From NCBI GenBank assembly GCA_964036275.1, contig OZ038435.1:28005521-28069520 (forward strand): a stretch of DNA of 64,000 nt, read 5' to 3'. The notes beneath the pieces were generated by a model, which saw only the letters and a program-made list of their open reading frames with translations, did not search any database and had not been told where the DNA came from. Origin of the DNA: Litoditis marina (Eukaryota; Nematoda; Chromadorea; Rhabditida; Rhabditidae). The position numbers and the translations under genes were made by a program. Positions 23,703 to 37,123 of the stretch are shown one piece after another. The first letter of the stretch is position 1. Each line of letters begins with the position of its first letter.

Positions 23703-23840
23703 ATCGGATATACGAAAAAGGTTAATTGCTATGGCACGAAAAAAATTCATCGGCAAAAGTACATTTTACTGGTGCAATTTCTCAATTTCTGATGTGTTTG
23801 ATGTGTTGTGGCTTGACAAGCAGTGAATTTTAAATCTAAC

Positions 23841-23934
23841 CTGATACAAAAAGTATGTAGCATTGTGATGAATTGTCAAATCTTCGAAATGAACTGTGGT
23901 TATCGTGTCACTGACAGGCGAGGGAGACCCCATG
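23841..23934 (-). CDS. Candidate trans-spliced first exon, 31 codons
   Basis: TTTTCAG is followed by C and then ATG at 23933, a typical spliced-leader start. The frame (MGSPSPVSDTITTVHFEDL and 12 more residues) ends at a GTTAGA donor in phase 0, which fits the tail exon at 23188-23298. No CRIB and no recognised domain. Confidence 0.4.
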
Positions 23935-24156
23935 CTGAAAACGTCAGAGTCTCAATTGGGGCCGGCTTGGTAAAACCTGGTCACTTGAAACAATTGTGGA
24001 AGTTCCTTTTTCATTCTTGGATAAACTATCAATCTTACCACAGAAAGCTTTCGATTTTTCGTGAAGGAAGTTGACACTTTGTTGAGAACAGGAAAATGTA
24101 GGATTATTCTCAATGAATCTATATCAGAATGCCAAACAAATAGGCTGATGAACTAA

Positions 24157-27100
24157 CTAGATCGCGGTTTCACCGTGAGCGGGTGAAATCTTGTTCTTTC
24201 TGTGCAGTGAAAGAACGTCCTTCGGAGGGTTTCTCATGGGCACGAACGAGCTGGACCAGGACTCGGCCAATGTGGGACCGGTCCAGCCCACTGGGGTCTG
24301 TCCTCTGGGCGGTACACTGGGGGGAGTATTTAGCTTCAGAGTAGGTCGAGATGGCGCGTCGCTGCGAGGTGGCGAGGGTGCGTTGCAACGGGGTGGTGCA
24401 GGGATGTTCAATTTCTGAAGTGGACCTTTGATTACCTTGAGTACCACAAATAAAACAAGCTCAACTAAGAGTACAGTAGAAATTCAACAGAGTATGAGAT
24501 AATGGACCTTTGTTACGGTAATAGAGCCTCTCAGAACTTGGAGAGGGAAGGTTTAAACCTATGAATAGTATTAAAGTTATATTGAACTTTAAAAGGAGAT
24601 ACAAACCTGATGCTGATGAGGTTGAGCACTGCCGTGCACTGCTGCCTTCTTCTCGAACTTTCCGGTGGTGCTACCACCACGATTCAAGCCAACGCCTTCG
24701 TCACAACTCTCGGTACGATTTTTCTGAAATGTCTTCTTGAACTGAATCATTTTACGCAAGAAAACATCATTTCTCTCCAGCAATTCTCGTGTAGTTATGA
24801 TCACAAATCGAGACCTGATTGGGTTTTCCAACTCGGAACAGGCATGCATTTTCAGAAAATCAAACATTAGCTCAGAAGGTTTTCTCAAGCTACTGTGAGA
24901 AAATGTCAAGGTTTCTCCCTCTCTCTCTCTCTTTTTCTCAGCGGTTCACAAACATGTGAAAAAAAAGGAACTCACATTCTTCGATTGGCTCAATTGGTCC
25001 GCCCGAATGTAGTCAGGGTTGAGGATGAGACGGCCAGTACCAAACACACTATAAAACTTCATGAGTTTTTTTTTTTCATTCAGTATGGCTGATTTTAATC
25101 TTGCGAAGTTCTTTCTGAATTTTACGTTATTTTCACATGAATTAAAGTAGTTGAGCGACCTGCAAAGAGCAGAACTGTTGCCTAGCATTTGCCTATCAAA
25201 ATTTCATCCTCGGTCCGAGCCAATCTTCTACTACAAAAAATCGAACAACCTAAAATAAATTGATTGATCCTCACCTGGAATTACTGGTACCATAGTCGCT
25301 GCTGCGAGTTGTCTTCCGTTGTACCGGACCCGGTCCAGCCGAAGAGCTCTGAGCCGTTTTCTGCAAATATTTTCATTACTGTCAGTGTTTAAGTGTATTG
25401 CTGTGTTCCGATCTGGGAAGTCACGGTACAAATGTGCAGATAACTTCCGTGAACTGAAGCAGTAACAACATGAATTCTGTCACCATTTTTGCAATATTTT
25501 TCTGGCTTTTCAATAGGGTTGTTAATCGAGTTGAAAATTTCGAGTTTTTCGAGTTTTCGAAAATTCGAGTTTTTCGAGTTTCGAGTTTTTCGAGTTTCCG
25601 ATATTTCGAGTTTTTCGAGTTTCGAGTTTTTCGAGTTCTGAAAATTTTCGAGTTTTTCGAGTTTCGAGTTTTTCGAGTTCGGTAATTTTCGAGTTTTTCG
25701 AGTTTCGAGTTGAACTCAGAACTCGAAATTTCGAGTTTTTCGAGTTTTCTTGTGGAAAATTTCGAGTTTTTCGAGTTTCAATCTCAAAAAATTCGAGTTT
25801 TTCGAGTTTCGAGTTTTTCGAGTTTCAGAAAATTCGAGTTTTTCGAGTTTCGAGTTTTTCGAGTTTCAGAAAATTCGAGTTTTTCGAGTTTCGAGTTTTT
25901 CGAGTTTCGAGTTTTTCGAGTTTCAGAAAATTCGAGTTTTTCGAGTTTCGAGTTTTTCGAGTTTTCGAAATTTCGAGTTTTTCGAGTTTCGAGTTTTTCG
26001 AGTTCTGAAATTTTCGAGTTTTTCGAGTTTCGAGTTGAACTCGAAACTCGAAATTTCGAGTTTATTTCGAGTTTTTCGAGTTCGAGTTTATTTTTTAACA
26101 ACCCTACTTTTCAAGCTCTGTGGCTCATATTCCACGCCATTGCTCTGCGACTCTGAACCTAATGTTTGAATTTATGACCTTATGAAAATTTCCAGGAACA
26201 TTTTCTCTCTGTCACTTATCCTTATTCAAGATCTATTTCCTCACCATATTCCTGTATCGATCAAGTGTTCTTTGTAGAATGTATTCTTCGTTGACAATCT
26301 GTTGCCCACTCGTACTTGATTCCCTTGAAACACTATACGTAAATAGATACCAGTTTCAAGAACGTAGTGTTTTCATAACCATCTTTTTGCAATATATGAT
26401 TTTGAAAAAAAATTTCAGTTGAAGATCGTAGTTTTGTGAACATATGATTTGTGATTGAATTTTTACTTGAAGGTAGTTTTGTGAAGGAGAACACTCAAGT
26501 TGAGAGACTGTGAAAACCAAAATCAAGTTACTATATTTTGGAATGAACAAATTATGAGGCAGGGAATTCAAAACTTCAAATGTGGTTTTTTTTTCCGAAA
26601 CCGACTCAGGTTGACAACTGAATCCAATAATCAACTCACCAAGTGCCATAGTTACTAGGGTTCGTAAGGAAGCTCTCTTTCTTCTGTATACCCATCGGAT
26701 ATATATAGGGGAGGGGGCTTGAACTCTGTAAAATATCACAACTATTTTCGAAAAAGAAAAAGAGCTCACACATAACTTTCATCTCTGTTCCACTCTTATG
26801 CGTGTGAGCCGTTCCAAAGGGTTTATCGAAATTGAAGTTGCGAAGATCATTCCTCACCAAATAACCGAGAAAATTTAGATTTACAGTGTGTCACAATATT
26901 TCCACTACATTTTGTTGGATGTACTCTGTTTTCTGGTTGTTTCACAAAACAATTTTCCTTTTTCCATTTACAGTTCTTACCTGATTGTTGATACCGCAGT
27001 TGTTGAGCGATGTCAGACTCTTTCCTTTTCCCAAACCGGATTGAGCTGGAACAAACGAAGCTCTTCAAGAGTAGCAAATCAAAACGATAGTCCAACTATA

Positions 27101-29571
27101 CGTAAAAACTTTTCCAGCATACATTGCTGCGCCTCCGACACCCCAGGAGGGATGGAGACGTTATGAGTTGTGCGCCCGGATATTCTTACATACGGGGTCG
27201 GACCAGATGAGATCTGTCTGCCTCGATCATACTATCGTAGAAAATAATAAACATGAGAACCGTTTGGTTTAAATCTGTCTCATATCAATCAAGAGTCTTA
27301 TGAAGTAATAAAGTGCTCACATGTGCCCTTCCATTGTGCGGGTAGTGCCGGTCGTTCTTTCTGTTTCTTAGCCCATAGGAAATCAGCCTCTGTACAATAG
27401 GATGTAAATACAGTTGAAACAAAAGTAGTTGAATTGACCACGTTGAACTTGTGTGCAGGTCAGAATTATACAAGTTGGATTAGTAAAGTAAGTTTCGGAT
27501 AGTTCAAAAATGACATTTCTAGATTAATTGTTGTGCAGTTCCTGCAGACGCATCTAAGTAGAGAGATCATTGACCCACCTTCGGTAATAGGGATGGTTTG
27601 ATCAAGAGAAGACCTGGTCCCCACTGTTGGTAGAGCCTAAAATTCTCACGTTGTTCTGAACCTTCATTTTTGAAACATCCTTACTTGATGCGCACCAACG
27701 CGAAGTTTTCCAGTCTATTGTATGAGACCGGATGTAAGATACTATATGGAAAATGCACGTGCTCAAGCTATCGATAGGTACAAACGTACAGCGCAGCTTC
27801 GGGCAAAGTCGGGCATCCGTGGCATCGTACGAACCACACTGTTGTCCATCCTATGATCGGCCGAACGCTGCAAATTGAACTTTCATGAATATGAACGATC
27901 AATCATTTAACCTGTCCATATTTATGGTTCCAAGTGAGAAAAACAGTTCGGTTGGAACAGAAATTTTCCTCGTTTCAGGTGATTGTCTACGGCTCTCTTT
28001 TTCACCTTTCATTTTTATCACAATCGTTCTCCTCCCGCTAGCGCCCTTTCGTGTTCTTTTTTTCTCCGGTCCTCCACCCGGTTTCTTTCTCTCCCTCTCC
28101 CCTGTTCATCCTTTTTTCTCTAGGAATCGTCCAATCAATATTTCTAATGTCCATAGTATTGTGCAACTGCTGATAGTCTATCAGTCCCTATCGAAGAATG
28201 GAGACTCCCATATCAGGACCTAAAATCAATAAATCTAACCGTCCGATCCTTAACCAATCGTGGAGTCGGGCTGATCTCGGACATACCATCCAACCTAAAC
28301 TAGTGTACAGATTATTATGTGTACAGGTGGTACTAGTAGTAGTAATATTACTACTACCAACTAGTAGTGGTGGAAGTAGTATAGTAGTTGTAGTACAAAA
28401 TATGGGTCATTCGAACAATTCCGTGTGTGAAATGTACGAAGCGAACAGAAGTGATAATGCTGATCTTTAGGACTTGGAGCAAAAAATGAGGGAAACGTGT
28501 GTTTTTTTTTGTTTCCAATAGTTGGACATGTTAAGCGATCACATTCTAGACTCTTAGTAAAGAGTAGCCTCAATTTTCGACAAAGGGGTGTGTGTGGTGT
28601 GGGTCGATAAAATTCACGGTTTACAAAAAGTTCTCACCTATTATTGTCAATTTCGTCGTACATTTCGCTGTCTCGATTCCTGTAAAAAAACACTATTCAA
28701 ACTGGTAATTATCTGGAACCTCTACCTCGAACTATTGTGTACATCTCCTGGTTTAAACCTGATTATTCCTTTAAATTGCACGTGATATGAGTCCTGGTTG
28801 GTCTCATGTTTCAGGTAGAAACTCCGCTTAAAGTTGATTTCTATCCCTGAGAAAATCTATGAGTTTGATTCACTTTTTGCTGATCGATAGCGTGATTGTG
28901 GGTCAGAAAACAGTATTATCAATTCCGGATGTATTATTAATTCCGAGGACGGATGTGTTGTTCAATATTGTTCGTATTATGAAAATCAGAAACTGACTTC
29001 TCTGCGGTCATCCGCTTACAAAATAGAGTGATATTAGAGATTGAGCAGCTTGCACCAAACTGGCTGACTAACTGCCTTAGAATCATAGAACTCCGAACTA
29101 ACATATTTGGCAACGTGGCTGCGCTGAAAGGTACATCTCCACGAGGGTGCTTGGCGAGGTGCTGCACGTAACCCACGTCCTGTCTGTCCAAGTGAATCAC
29201 GTGTCTGCAAACTTCTCCCAAAATGAATATTTTCAAAAACTAAAATGGACTCTTATTCGCTTATATCAGTTCGTTTGTCGTTTTGTGACAAACCATGGGT
29301 GAACTTATTCATAGGACTGTGGTCACGATGTACTCAAAATCGTTTCTATCCTGATTCAAGACCATTGTGAAGCTCTCAGGGGATTGGATCATCATATTTC
29401 TGGAACAAAAAGTATCAAACGGTCATGTTTCAAATATCTAATCAATTACCGAAAGTTCCTTGGTCCCGAGATGTCCAACTTCTTTGCCGGTTCTGGTGGT
29501 TTTTTGCTCTTCTTCTTTCGGAATCGAGCGGTGCTGGTGAGAAAAGCCGCCGCGTCAAAGCCCCCGTTCAT
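24157..29571 (-). CDS. Gene E: CRIB scaffold, 415 residues, 15 exons
   Basis: ATG at 29571 sits two bases behind a TTTACAG acceptor. Exons: 29450-29571, 29099-29204, 27579-27636, 27321-27389, 27194-27221, 27110-27126, 26981-27045, 26925-26932, 26777-26852, 26640-26725, 26245-26323, 25275-25360, 24976-25048, 24607-24723 and 24157-24414. All phases close, giving 416 codons. A lysine/proline stretch (RKKKSKKPPEPAKK) precedes the CRIB ISGPRNFRHVIHLDRQD at about residues 34-50. The rest is mostly polar and probably disordered, with a KPFGTAHTHKSGT segment, tyrosines in acidic context, and a proline-rich last exon (PAPPR, APSPP, PPSVPPRG) suited to SH3 binding. It ends ETAI, again a possible PDZ ligand. 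The 8-base exon 26925-26932 and the donor at 29098 are the weakest points. No enzyme domain is seen. Confidence 0.8.
25514..26106. repeat. Terminally repeated array of TCGAGTTTT words (T2)
   Basis: TAGGGTTGTTAA at 25514-25525 and its exact inverse at 26095-26106 bracket about 570 bp of TTCGAGTTTTTCGAG repeats, mostly on one strand, with inverted blocks such as TTGAACTCAGAACTCGAAA. It lies in an intron of gene E. The long ORFs it produces on both strands are artefacts. Confidence 0.9.
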
Positions 29572-32500
29572 TTCTGTAAATGGAGAATGAACGTCAGAAA
29601 AATACAGCTTTAGAAAAGAAGTGACTGAATTGTTGCTGTAGTTTGATTTCAATACACGGCATAATTTGCGAATTTCGATAGTAACACGGTCAAACTACAA
29701 ACCCAGTGGGAGAGGGCAATTGACACTATGGGTAAAGGCTTGCTTTGAAAACAACGAATTATATTCCCAACTTCCGAAACGATCCATGAACAATGAGGTT
29801 CTGCATTAGAGGGCTGTCTATCAGGTGTATTTTGTCAAAACCAAAAGTTCATTGATTGAGTTTGATAAAGTTATACTAACTATTGTTAATGAAAACCATG
29901 AAATTATCTTTATCAACAAATCGATTCTGGAATATGTTAGAAGTATTAATAGTAAAGAGTTCTGAAACATCCCAAAAGGCAAAAGTACATTGAATAGTAT
30001 AAGTTCGTATTCAAATTGTAGTTTGGGATTACTCAGATAGCAAAATGTTTGTGAACAGTTTTGACTGCCAAGTTCTCTCGTACGCGTACGTATACCTCTT
30101 TTGAATTCCGAGAAAGTTTTAAAAGAGATGGCTAAGAATACAAAACAAATTAAGATCTCCATTAATTGAAAAAAGAATATGACATTTCCTTTTGAAAATG
30201 ATTCGATGAGTTGAAAATAATTACATGACCCTATCTTTTCTGCGTCAATCAATACCTGTGATGCTTATATGTCACAGGAATCTCATGTTTGGATGCACAT
30301 TTGTGAGGAATGTGCTACGTGCAAAACGCGATTAAAATGTAACACAAAAACAATTAGGATAGTTCACTGTATTCTCAATTGACGATTGTTGAGTCAGTTC
30401 TCAAAGTTTTTGAGGCGTTATGCAAAAGACACTTAGCCCGGCTGTGATCCTTCCGAGATGTGACCAGGGACCGATGCTTTTCGCAAATGTCCCCACGATG
30501 ACATGCGCACGAGTTGAGCATGGCGAAGTGAACGCGTTACATATTACATGTCCTTGTTCTATCAAAGTGCTCAATTTGTCCGATAATGGTTAATCTACTA
30601 GAGAACCTATGCTGCTAGTGGAAACACGAAAATTATCAAGCTTTTTGTCTGGTATTATAAGTTGCAAACGCGCGAAACGAGTTTGTGATCACTGGTGTTC
30701 CAACGTGTAGAGCCTCATCACAATACGGAATAAGATTCAGTGTGAAAACTGTGTTTTTTTTTCTGAGTCGAAGATTTTTCATAAATGAAGCTTTCGTAGA
30801 CTGTGCTAAGATGTTTGTTGCACCGACGAAAAAACGAAATTGTGTCCGATAAAGACCTAAGCGTGGGCCGTTGGAAAAAGCAATCAGCACAATATTATCG
30901 ATAACAGAGAACACTATAATCAGATGTCAATTTGGCGATAATCTAACGCCATTGGTCAATCTGCAAAAGAACTCATGTTGACATTGTACAATGTCAGATT
31001 GAACATAATCAAGCACTTGGATGGAATGTTAAGATGCGGATGTTATGCTTTTGTTTTCCGTACTCTATTGGCTTCTAAATCGCTATCGGTAGCAGGGTTA
31101 GAGATAGTCAGTTCGTTTCAAGAGGCCAGAGCACATATATGCTAGATTGATCCAGTATCTAACCTTTCATCCTATGTGTATTATTCTCCTGCGAACCTTA
31201 AATCGTGCCAGAACTTAGGAAGGAGGAAATTATATTTTTTACGAAAGAGAAAACAGAACGTCCTGCACACGTCATCTGCACGTAGTGCAAAACTGTAAAC
31301 TATTTTTGCTACCAGAGGATTGACACGAACTTTTGACATTTATGTGCTCTTTTTATGGCCATTTCAAACACTCTCACAGAGGGAAGATCAGTTTCAAACG
31401 ATGCTCGAATGTCAAAGTCAAACGCTGGGTGAAATTAGGGAAGATAGGGTAGTCCTAGTGTTTTTATGCGAAATATCATTGATCTGAACTAATTTCGAAA
31501 TAAATAGTCTGCTTTGCCGCGAGAGTGGTAAGTTCGGTTGTGCCAGCTCCTTATCTCGAAATTCCGATAAGAATAGCCATGAGGCCTAGAACGGAGTGTC
31601 ATCCACAACACTTGGGTTACATCAACAGAAAAGGGCTCTGGTAGTGACAATATCTGGGTTGTATATTAATCTTCATGCACAGAATTTGTCCACTTAACGA
31701 CAAAACTCAGCGGGATCAAAGTACAATCACAGCACACCAGACCAACGTTTACCAGTTTGCCTGTCATTCCCCGAGCGAACCTATATATCAACTTTCACAC
31801 GAATTTCAACGCTGTACCCAAGAATTACAAAATCCGCTCCTGTTTTGCTTCATTTTAGTTTCCGTATTGTGTCGAAGGAAAGCACGTATAGTAGTAGTCA
31901 TTGGGCTCAACATGTCCGCACTATGGACTGTTTCAACAAGTTGCGAGTGCTCGAAATGTAGGTAGTACAACTACAACCGTAGCCATGTGAACTCAGGTTG
32001 ACGTTACCTACCAAAGCTTCAACGTCATTGTGCCGTCTGTTTGCCAGAAACGAACTAACTTCATGTTGAAAACAGTGTTACAAGTAATATACTGTTCTCA
32101 AACGAGTTGTCACGTTGAACTTGAAAAACACTCCAGTACCGGCGCACTATGACATTCTCTACTTACTGTCACTTAGTTGTTCCCTTCAGCAAAAAGTGAT
32201 CGATGCTCTGCGGGATCCCAATCGTTTTCCAGGTGTCTCTGTCTTGTACGATCGTTGACAATCTGATCTTAACTGACAGGAAATTCTCAATTTTCCGTGT
32301 GCAGTCCTGGTGTTTCCATGAGCCATTCTGTTTCAGTTTTCACGTTAGACGTTACGGCAAGACAGCATAATCAAACTACTTGAGCGACTGTCTTATACGT
32401 TTCAACACTTTTGCTAGTTTCAACTACTTGACCTCAGTTGGGTTCACCACCAACCCTGTTGGACTACTTTTGCCAGAAAGTACGTGACAAAAAACTTGAG

Positions 32501-33169
32501 GCGCCGCAAACACTGTGCGGTCTGCGGTCCACCTTATCTTCATAATCCAAAAAACTCTTCCGTTCGTCTTTTGTCTTCTCCTTTTATCGATCGACCGCAC
32601 CCCATTTCAAAATAACGAGAAATGCCACTGATAGCGGAACAAGCGCCAGGATAGTGTTCTCTCAAAGTCAATAAGAAACGGGACAGAGAACTGTCAGTAA
32701 AAAGTAGGCATATTGTCCTGGTCATTCTTACGTGCACGAAATTACGCTCCAGTTTCATAAGAAATGCTCTTCTATGAGAATTCTTTGACCTTTGGTATAC
32801 TATATTGCCCGTATCTATCAACCTCTACGACTAAAACGCCTTTTTCAATAAGCATCTAGGAAAACACTTCTCATGTCTTGTAGTGGAAATGCAGAGTACC
32901 GAACCGAACACTAAAATTTGTGCATCTTAAACGATTGCATTGAAACGTATGCGATCATACTGTAAATAGTTATTCGGTGGTTTGCAAGTGTATACTTGGA
33001 AAACCCCACGTATTTGGCGATCACCTCATGATGGCCGTGCAATGGCCGCATCCAGGAAAACCATGTCTTCAAAGACTAAACGTGTTTTTGTTCGTTTATT
33101 TTCGTATCCCCAAACAAACATATACAGTAATGTTACGAAATTCTTATAAGACGTTTACAAGCTTCATTT
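29572..33169. other. Gene-poor stretch between gene E and the Ig gene
   Basis: Holds an inverted pair of the dispersed motif (about 29637-29702). The two longest ORFs (29821-30252 and 30636-30914, minus strand) have no convincing splice context and AT-driven composition. The putative gene E leader acceptor is at 29574-29580. I see no RNA gene and no other supported coding sequence. Confidence 0.5.
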
Positions 33170-35585
33170 TTATCGAATACCAAATGATAACAAAACAGTG
33201 ATAAAACAAGGCAGGGACAATGATCCAGAAGATTGTGCCGGGGCTTCTTTCAAAGTGGCCCGAAACACTTTGGTTTCGATAACCTGCAATTCAAATTATG
33301 AAATGAAAACGTGAGGAACAATCATGCAACTGATGAACATCCCGACGGTCTGATGCCAACCTGCGTCTCTTAAAGCATACACTATTTCCATGTTCTTACA
33401 TCCTGTAGCGGTCTAGGAAAACAGTGAGCAAGGGCGATTTTAGTGTTTCACGTTAATTCAAACGATAAAGACTACATCTAAGGCAAACTGTTAGAGTGAA
33501 GTTCAATTTTCTTCACCACTGCAATCACGCTATGAAAACTGAATTCGATAATTTTCAACTCGCAAATGTGTACCAATCTTCTGTATGGATACTTTGAAAA
33601 TTAAATTTTGAAATCCCCACCTTTTTGTGTACGCGTACTGTACAGTTGTAGTTACCCTCATTTTGCTCGGAAAAATGTTCGATTCGCAAATGATAGTAGT
33701 TGGACTGCTTCGATTTGCGTGAATTCAAGAACTGAAAAAATTCGAATTGATTTACAGGCAACCGAACCACGTGGAGAATCTGACCACTATATAATCGCCG
33801 AAGCAGGGACATGCTCTCTTCGAATTGGCTTCAAATTGCCAATTTAAGTATAAAATGGCTGTAAAGTTTATCTAAGCTGTTTTGATTTTTCATTTCTTCA
33901 CTTTAAATGTGAACATAATGCTCTTAATCGGAAAAGAGGGAAGTTGAAAACTCACAGGGTATTTCACGTTTTGATTCACGTTCTCTCCGTCTTTCGTACA
34001 CGTGACACCTTCGATACGCTTTGTTTTCAGTAAGCGAATATAGTAGGAGTCGCCCTCCTTGGCATAAAGGATAGGGTCGTGTGATAGATCTACTCCTACC
34101 TGGTGAGGCGGATCTGAAATGTACATAAGTGAATTCTTTCCTGCTTTTTCCTTTGTCGTATGTGATAATGGAATTCAGGATACAAGTCAAATTCTACTCA
34201 AAATAGTTTTCGATGTGTATATAAAATACATTATTTGCTACATATTTTATCCATTATTTTACCAGGATGATTTGTAGTCACGCTGCAATTCTCTTGTTCT
34301 ACTCGGCTTTTGTGAAGCTTAGTCTGATAATGAGAAGTTTCTTTTCGGTCAGATTGCCTTCACCGTCGGGAGCACGGTTAAGGAGACATTGACGCGGAAT
34401 ATTATCACGCTTACCGTGACACAGCGTTTACTTCTAATGCAGGACAATCTAGAAAGGTCATTTACACGGTGACACTTTTTGTACGAATCGAAAAATACTA
34501 AAACTTACTTTGTACAGACAATTCTCGTGCATAGCACGCTTTGCCGAGTGTTTCCTTTACGCAACACTCGTACGTTCCTGCGACTGTTCCACGCAAGGCA
34601 TTTGATCCTTTCAGGAAACTGCAACAACAAATGTTTGTTATCAATTCATAATTCAAAGGTATACACAGTTACAGTTCAACGTTTCATAGGTTTTCTGGTG
34701 TGTTTCTGGAATAGTTTTCCAAATGGGAATATACCTCGTCACAAAAGTTTTTCAGTTCACAAATTTGAAAGCACTATGTAAGAATGTATTGGCTGTGTGT
34801 GAGCCGAACCACTGAGCTTATGATTCTAAACTAAAACGAATTTGTGAGTTTTGTAAGTTTCTAAAGAGTATAACTGTAAAATATGTCTTCAAAACAACCA
34901 TTCGATAGTAATTGCAAACTGACACAAATGTGTGTTTGTGTATCTGTGTTTTCTCGGGAAGAATGCTGGTCGAATTGAATCTCCAATGATATTTGTGGGT
35001 GGTGTTCTGGTCGAAATTCCCGCAGTAGATACGGCGTTCGCCCGTTTCACTTACGGACAACTCCTCCCAAACAAGCGGATCCAACTAGAAATACAAACCT
35101 TCCTGAATTTGTTTTGAAACAATTTGTTTTGAAATCGCTATTCCAAGATACTTTGTCAACATAGCAATACTTTAAAAAAATGAGACACAGTGAGAAAGTA
35201 GCAGATAGGAGAGTGGAAAAAGATGAAGAGCTATATTTGAGGACAAAACAAGAAGGAGTCGAAGAGAGAGAGAGAAACAGAGAGAGAACAGATCGAACCT
35301 CTGGATTTTAACTTAAATATATTTCAGGCTTCCGCCCTCACCTTTATTCGAGCCCACGTTGATGCTTCTACACAGGAAAACAACCAGAATTCCAACAATG
35401 GTAGTAACCTGGAATAGTCGGATTGTATGTTGATATCAACTTTTTATGCTTCAACGCACTCGAGCCGCCACCTGATCAGATGGTGACAAGATAGTTTGGT
35501 GTTCGATGTTGGAAGTTCGATCCCATTTGATATAAATTATTCGAGTATGAACTAGATTAATAAGAAGAATGCTGAAAAGAAACAT
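33170..35585 (-). CDS. Two-Ig-domain cell-surface protein, GPI-like tail
   Basis: Exons 34924-35084, 34509-34618, 33956-34113, 33621-33731 and 33170-33283 join in phase. The first Ig domain runs from RRIYCGNFD through HWRF to GTYECCVKE; the second from GVTCTKDGE to NEGNYNCTVRV. Both show the Ig pattern of a first Cys and a later Y-x-C on strand F. Potential N-glycosylation sites include NTT and NST. The last exon ends in SSGS followed by a short hydrophobic tail (LPCFITVLLSF), typical of a GPI-anchor signal. A likely signal exon is 35553-35585 (MFLFSILLINL), which joins in phase but through a weak donor; another hydrophobic exon at 35342-35408 also fits one side. Two-Ig surface proteins in nematodes commonly act in neuronal adhesion or axon maintenance. 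The family member is not identified. Confidence 0.8.
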
Positions 35586-36844
35586 TATGAACCTTTATTA
35601 AGTGTGGAACTGACCTCATAGAAGCGTATATAGTGGTAGAGCTGGCGCGTTCCGCTTTATTTGCTGAGGACGTCTGCTATTTCACATTCAAAGCAAACAC
35701 TTCTCTAATTGATACCTAATTGCAGACTATTTGATACTTAAGCACAACAAATCACAACTGAAAGAGATTGAAATGTTGGTAAACGGACCAATACAAACAA
35801 ATTCTGGGGAATTGAAAAGTGTTGGTAGTTTCTAAAGAGGACAGTGATCTCAGAGTGAGGATCAATACGCACAGGAAAGCTTTTGTATTGTACTTTTCTG
35901 TTTGGGCTGATAATTATTTGTTGGTGGTCAATAGTTGAACGATGCATACATTGAATTTAGGGAAACCGTGGAGTATGAGAAATACAATACAGCATCCACA
36001 GTCTACAAGTTAAAGTAAGCAAGTTGAAACACTACAGTGAGCGTGACTGTTTACTTAGTTGCCTGGTGAACTCTTTGTGCTTTGCTTCAACCCTCCAACA
36101 AGATAAACATGTTTCAATCCTAGTTGTTTTACACATATATTATCGAATGGGGTGAATTATCACGAGTAGTGTAAAATGTGTTCGGTTAGAAAATGTGTTC
36201 GGTTAGAATAGTACACATATACTTACGTAACGGAGGGTTTCGAAAACATTTTTGAAATAAGGTGATAAGGTCATAAAACACTATATAAATAAAAGTAAAG
36301 TCGGGATGTTTTCGTACTTTTCGTACTATGTGCTGGAATAGGTTTTCTTTAGGAGCAAGGTGTCGTGTATTGAAATATGCGATGCGCAACCTATTACACA
36401 TGGCCTATTATGAATAGCGGAGGTGTCACAAATACATCCGCTTATTTACACCCCTGCTGGTTCTGATCTAAACCGAATGTGTGAACTGCTCGAAAGATGT
36501 TCATTTCATTTCATTTTATATTAAACTGTTGTTCAACGCAATTTATTGCATTTTATGTTCAATGTTAAATGTGTAAACACAGCACAGCTGAAGTTTCCCG
36601 AACGTTGCCTTCGCTCGAACTCTGGAAATTCAAAGGTATTTACGATTTCAATTTCCGACGGTGATAGTTCAGACGCGAGTAAAAAAGTGTATTGATCAAC
36701 CAGTAGAGTAGTATTTCCCCCTGCAAACGTTGTGTTCTACCACACATGAACACTAATTCTAATCTGAGCCCATAGGTTGAATTTGTCAGCGATGGTCAAC
36801 ATTTCATGTACGAAAGTTCGAGACCCCGGAACAGCGGAAGGCCT

Positions 36845-37027
36845 GGCACCGTAGCAAAGTCTCGTGAAAAGGTCACCTTTGAGATGAACTATCTGATCAC
36901 CATCTGAGCCAGGTTGAGGTCACCTATGCTATGCTTCAACACACAAAGTTGGCAACTGTGTGGCCAGAATGTGATCACGCCTTCGATTAGGTTGAGCTCA
37001 CCACTTTCATGACTTTGCTACGGTGCC
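36845..37027. mobile_element. Short MITE with 17-bp terminal repeats
   Basis: GGCACCGTAGCAAAGTC at 36845-36861 is exactly inverted at 37011-37027, and the similarity extends outward a few bases (GGAA..C). The interior has imperfect mirrored GGTCACC and CAGGTTGAGGTCACC blocks. A related fragment (GTTACCGTAGCAAAG) is near 43296. Confidence 0.7.
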
Positions 37028-37123
37028 GGATTCCTCGCCAGACAATTGAAACGAGACGCCGCCCGAGCTGAGATCACCGACCAAACTACAACTCCACGCA
37101 ATTTTGCTGCCCGAACCCCTCAA

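Noticed and set aside
24170..24388. Serine/arginine-rich ORF in the last exon of gene E
   Set aside because: The phase-0 frame with PAPPR and PPSVPPRG continues gene E; this is a shadow frame.
25470..26169. Long ORFs rich in F, E and S on both strands
   Set aside because: They are translations of the TTCGAGTTTT array.
29821..30252. A 143-codon hydrophobic minus-strand ORF resembling a membrane receptor fragment
   Set aside because: Composition follows AT richness and no splice partners or conserved receptor motifs are seen.
30636..30914. A 92-codon minus-strand ORF
   Set aside because: No splice context, no recognised motif.
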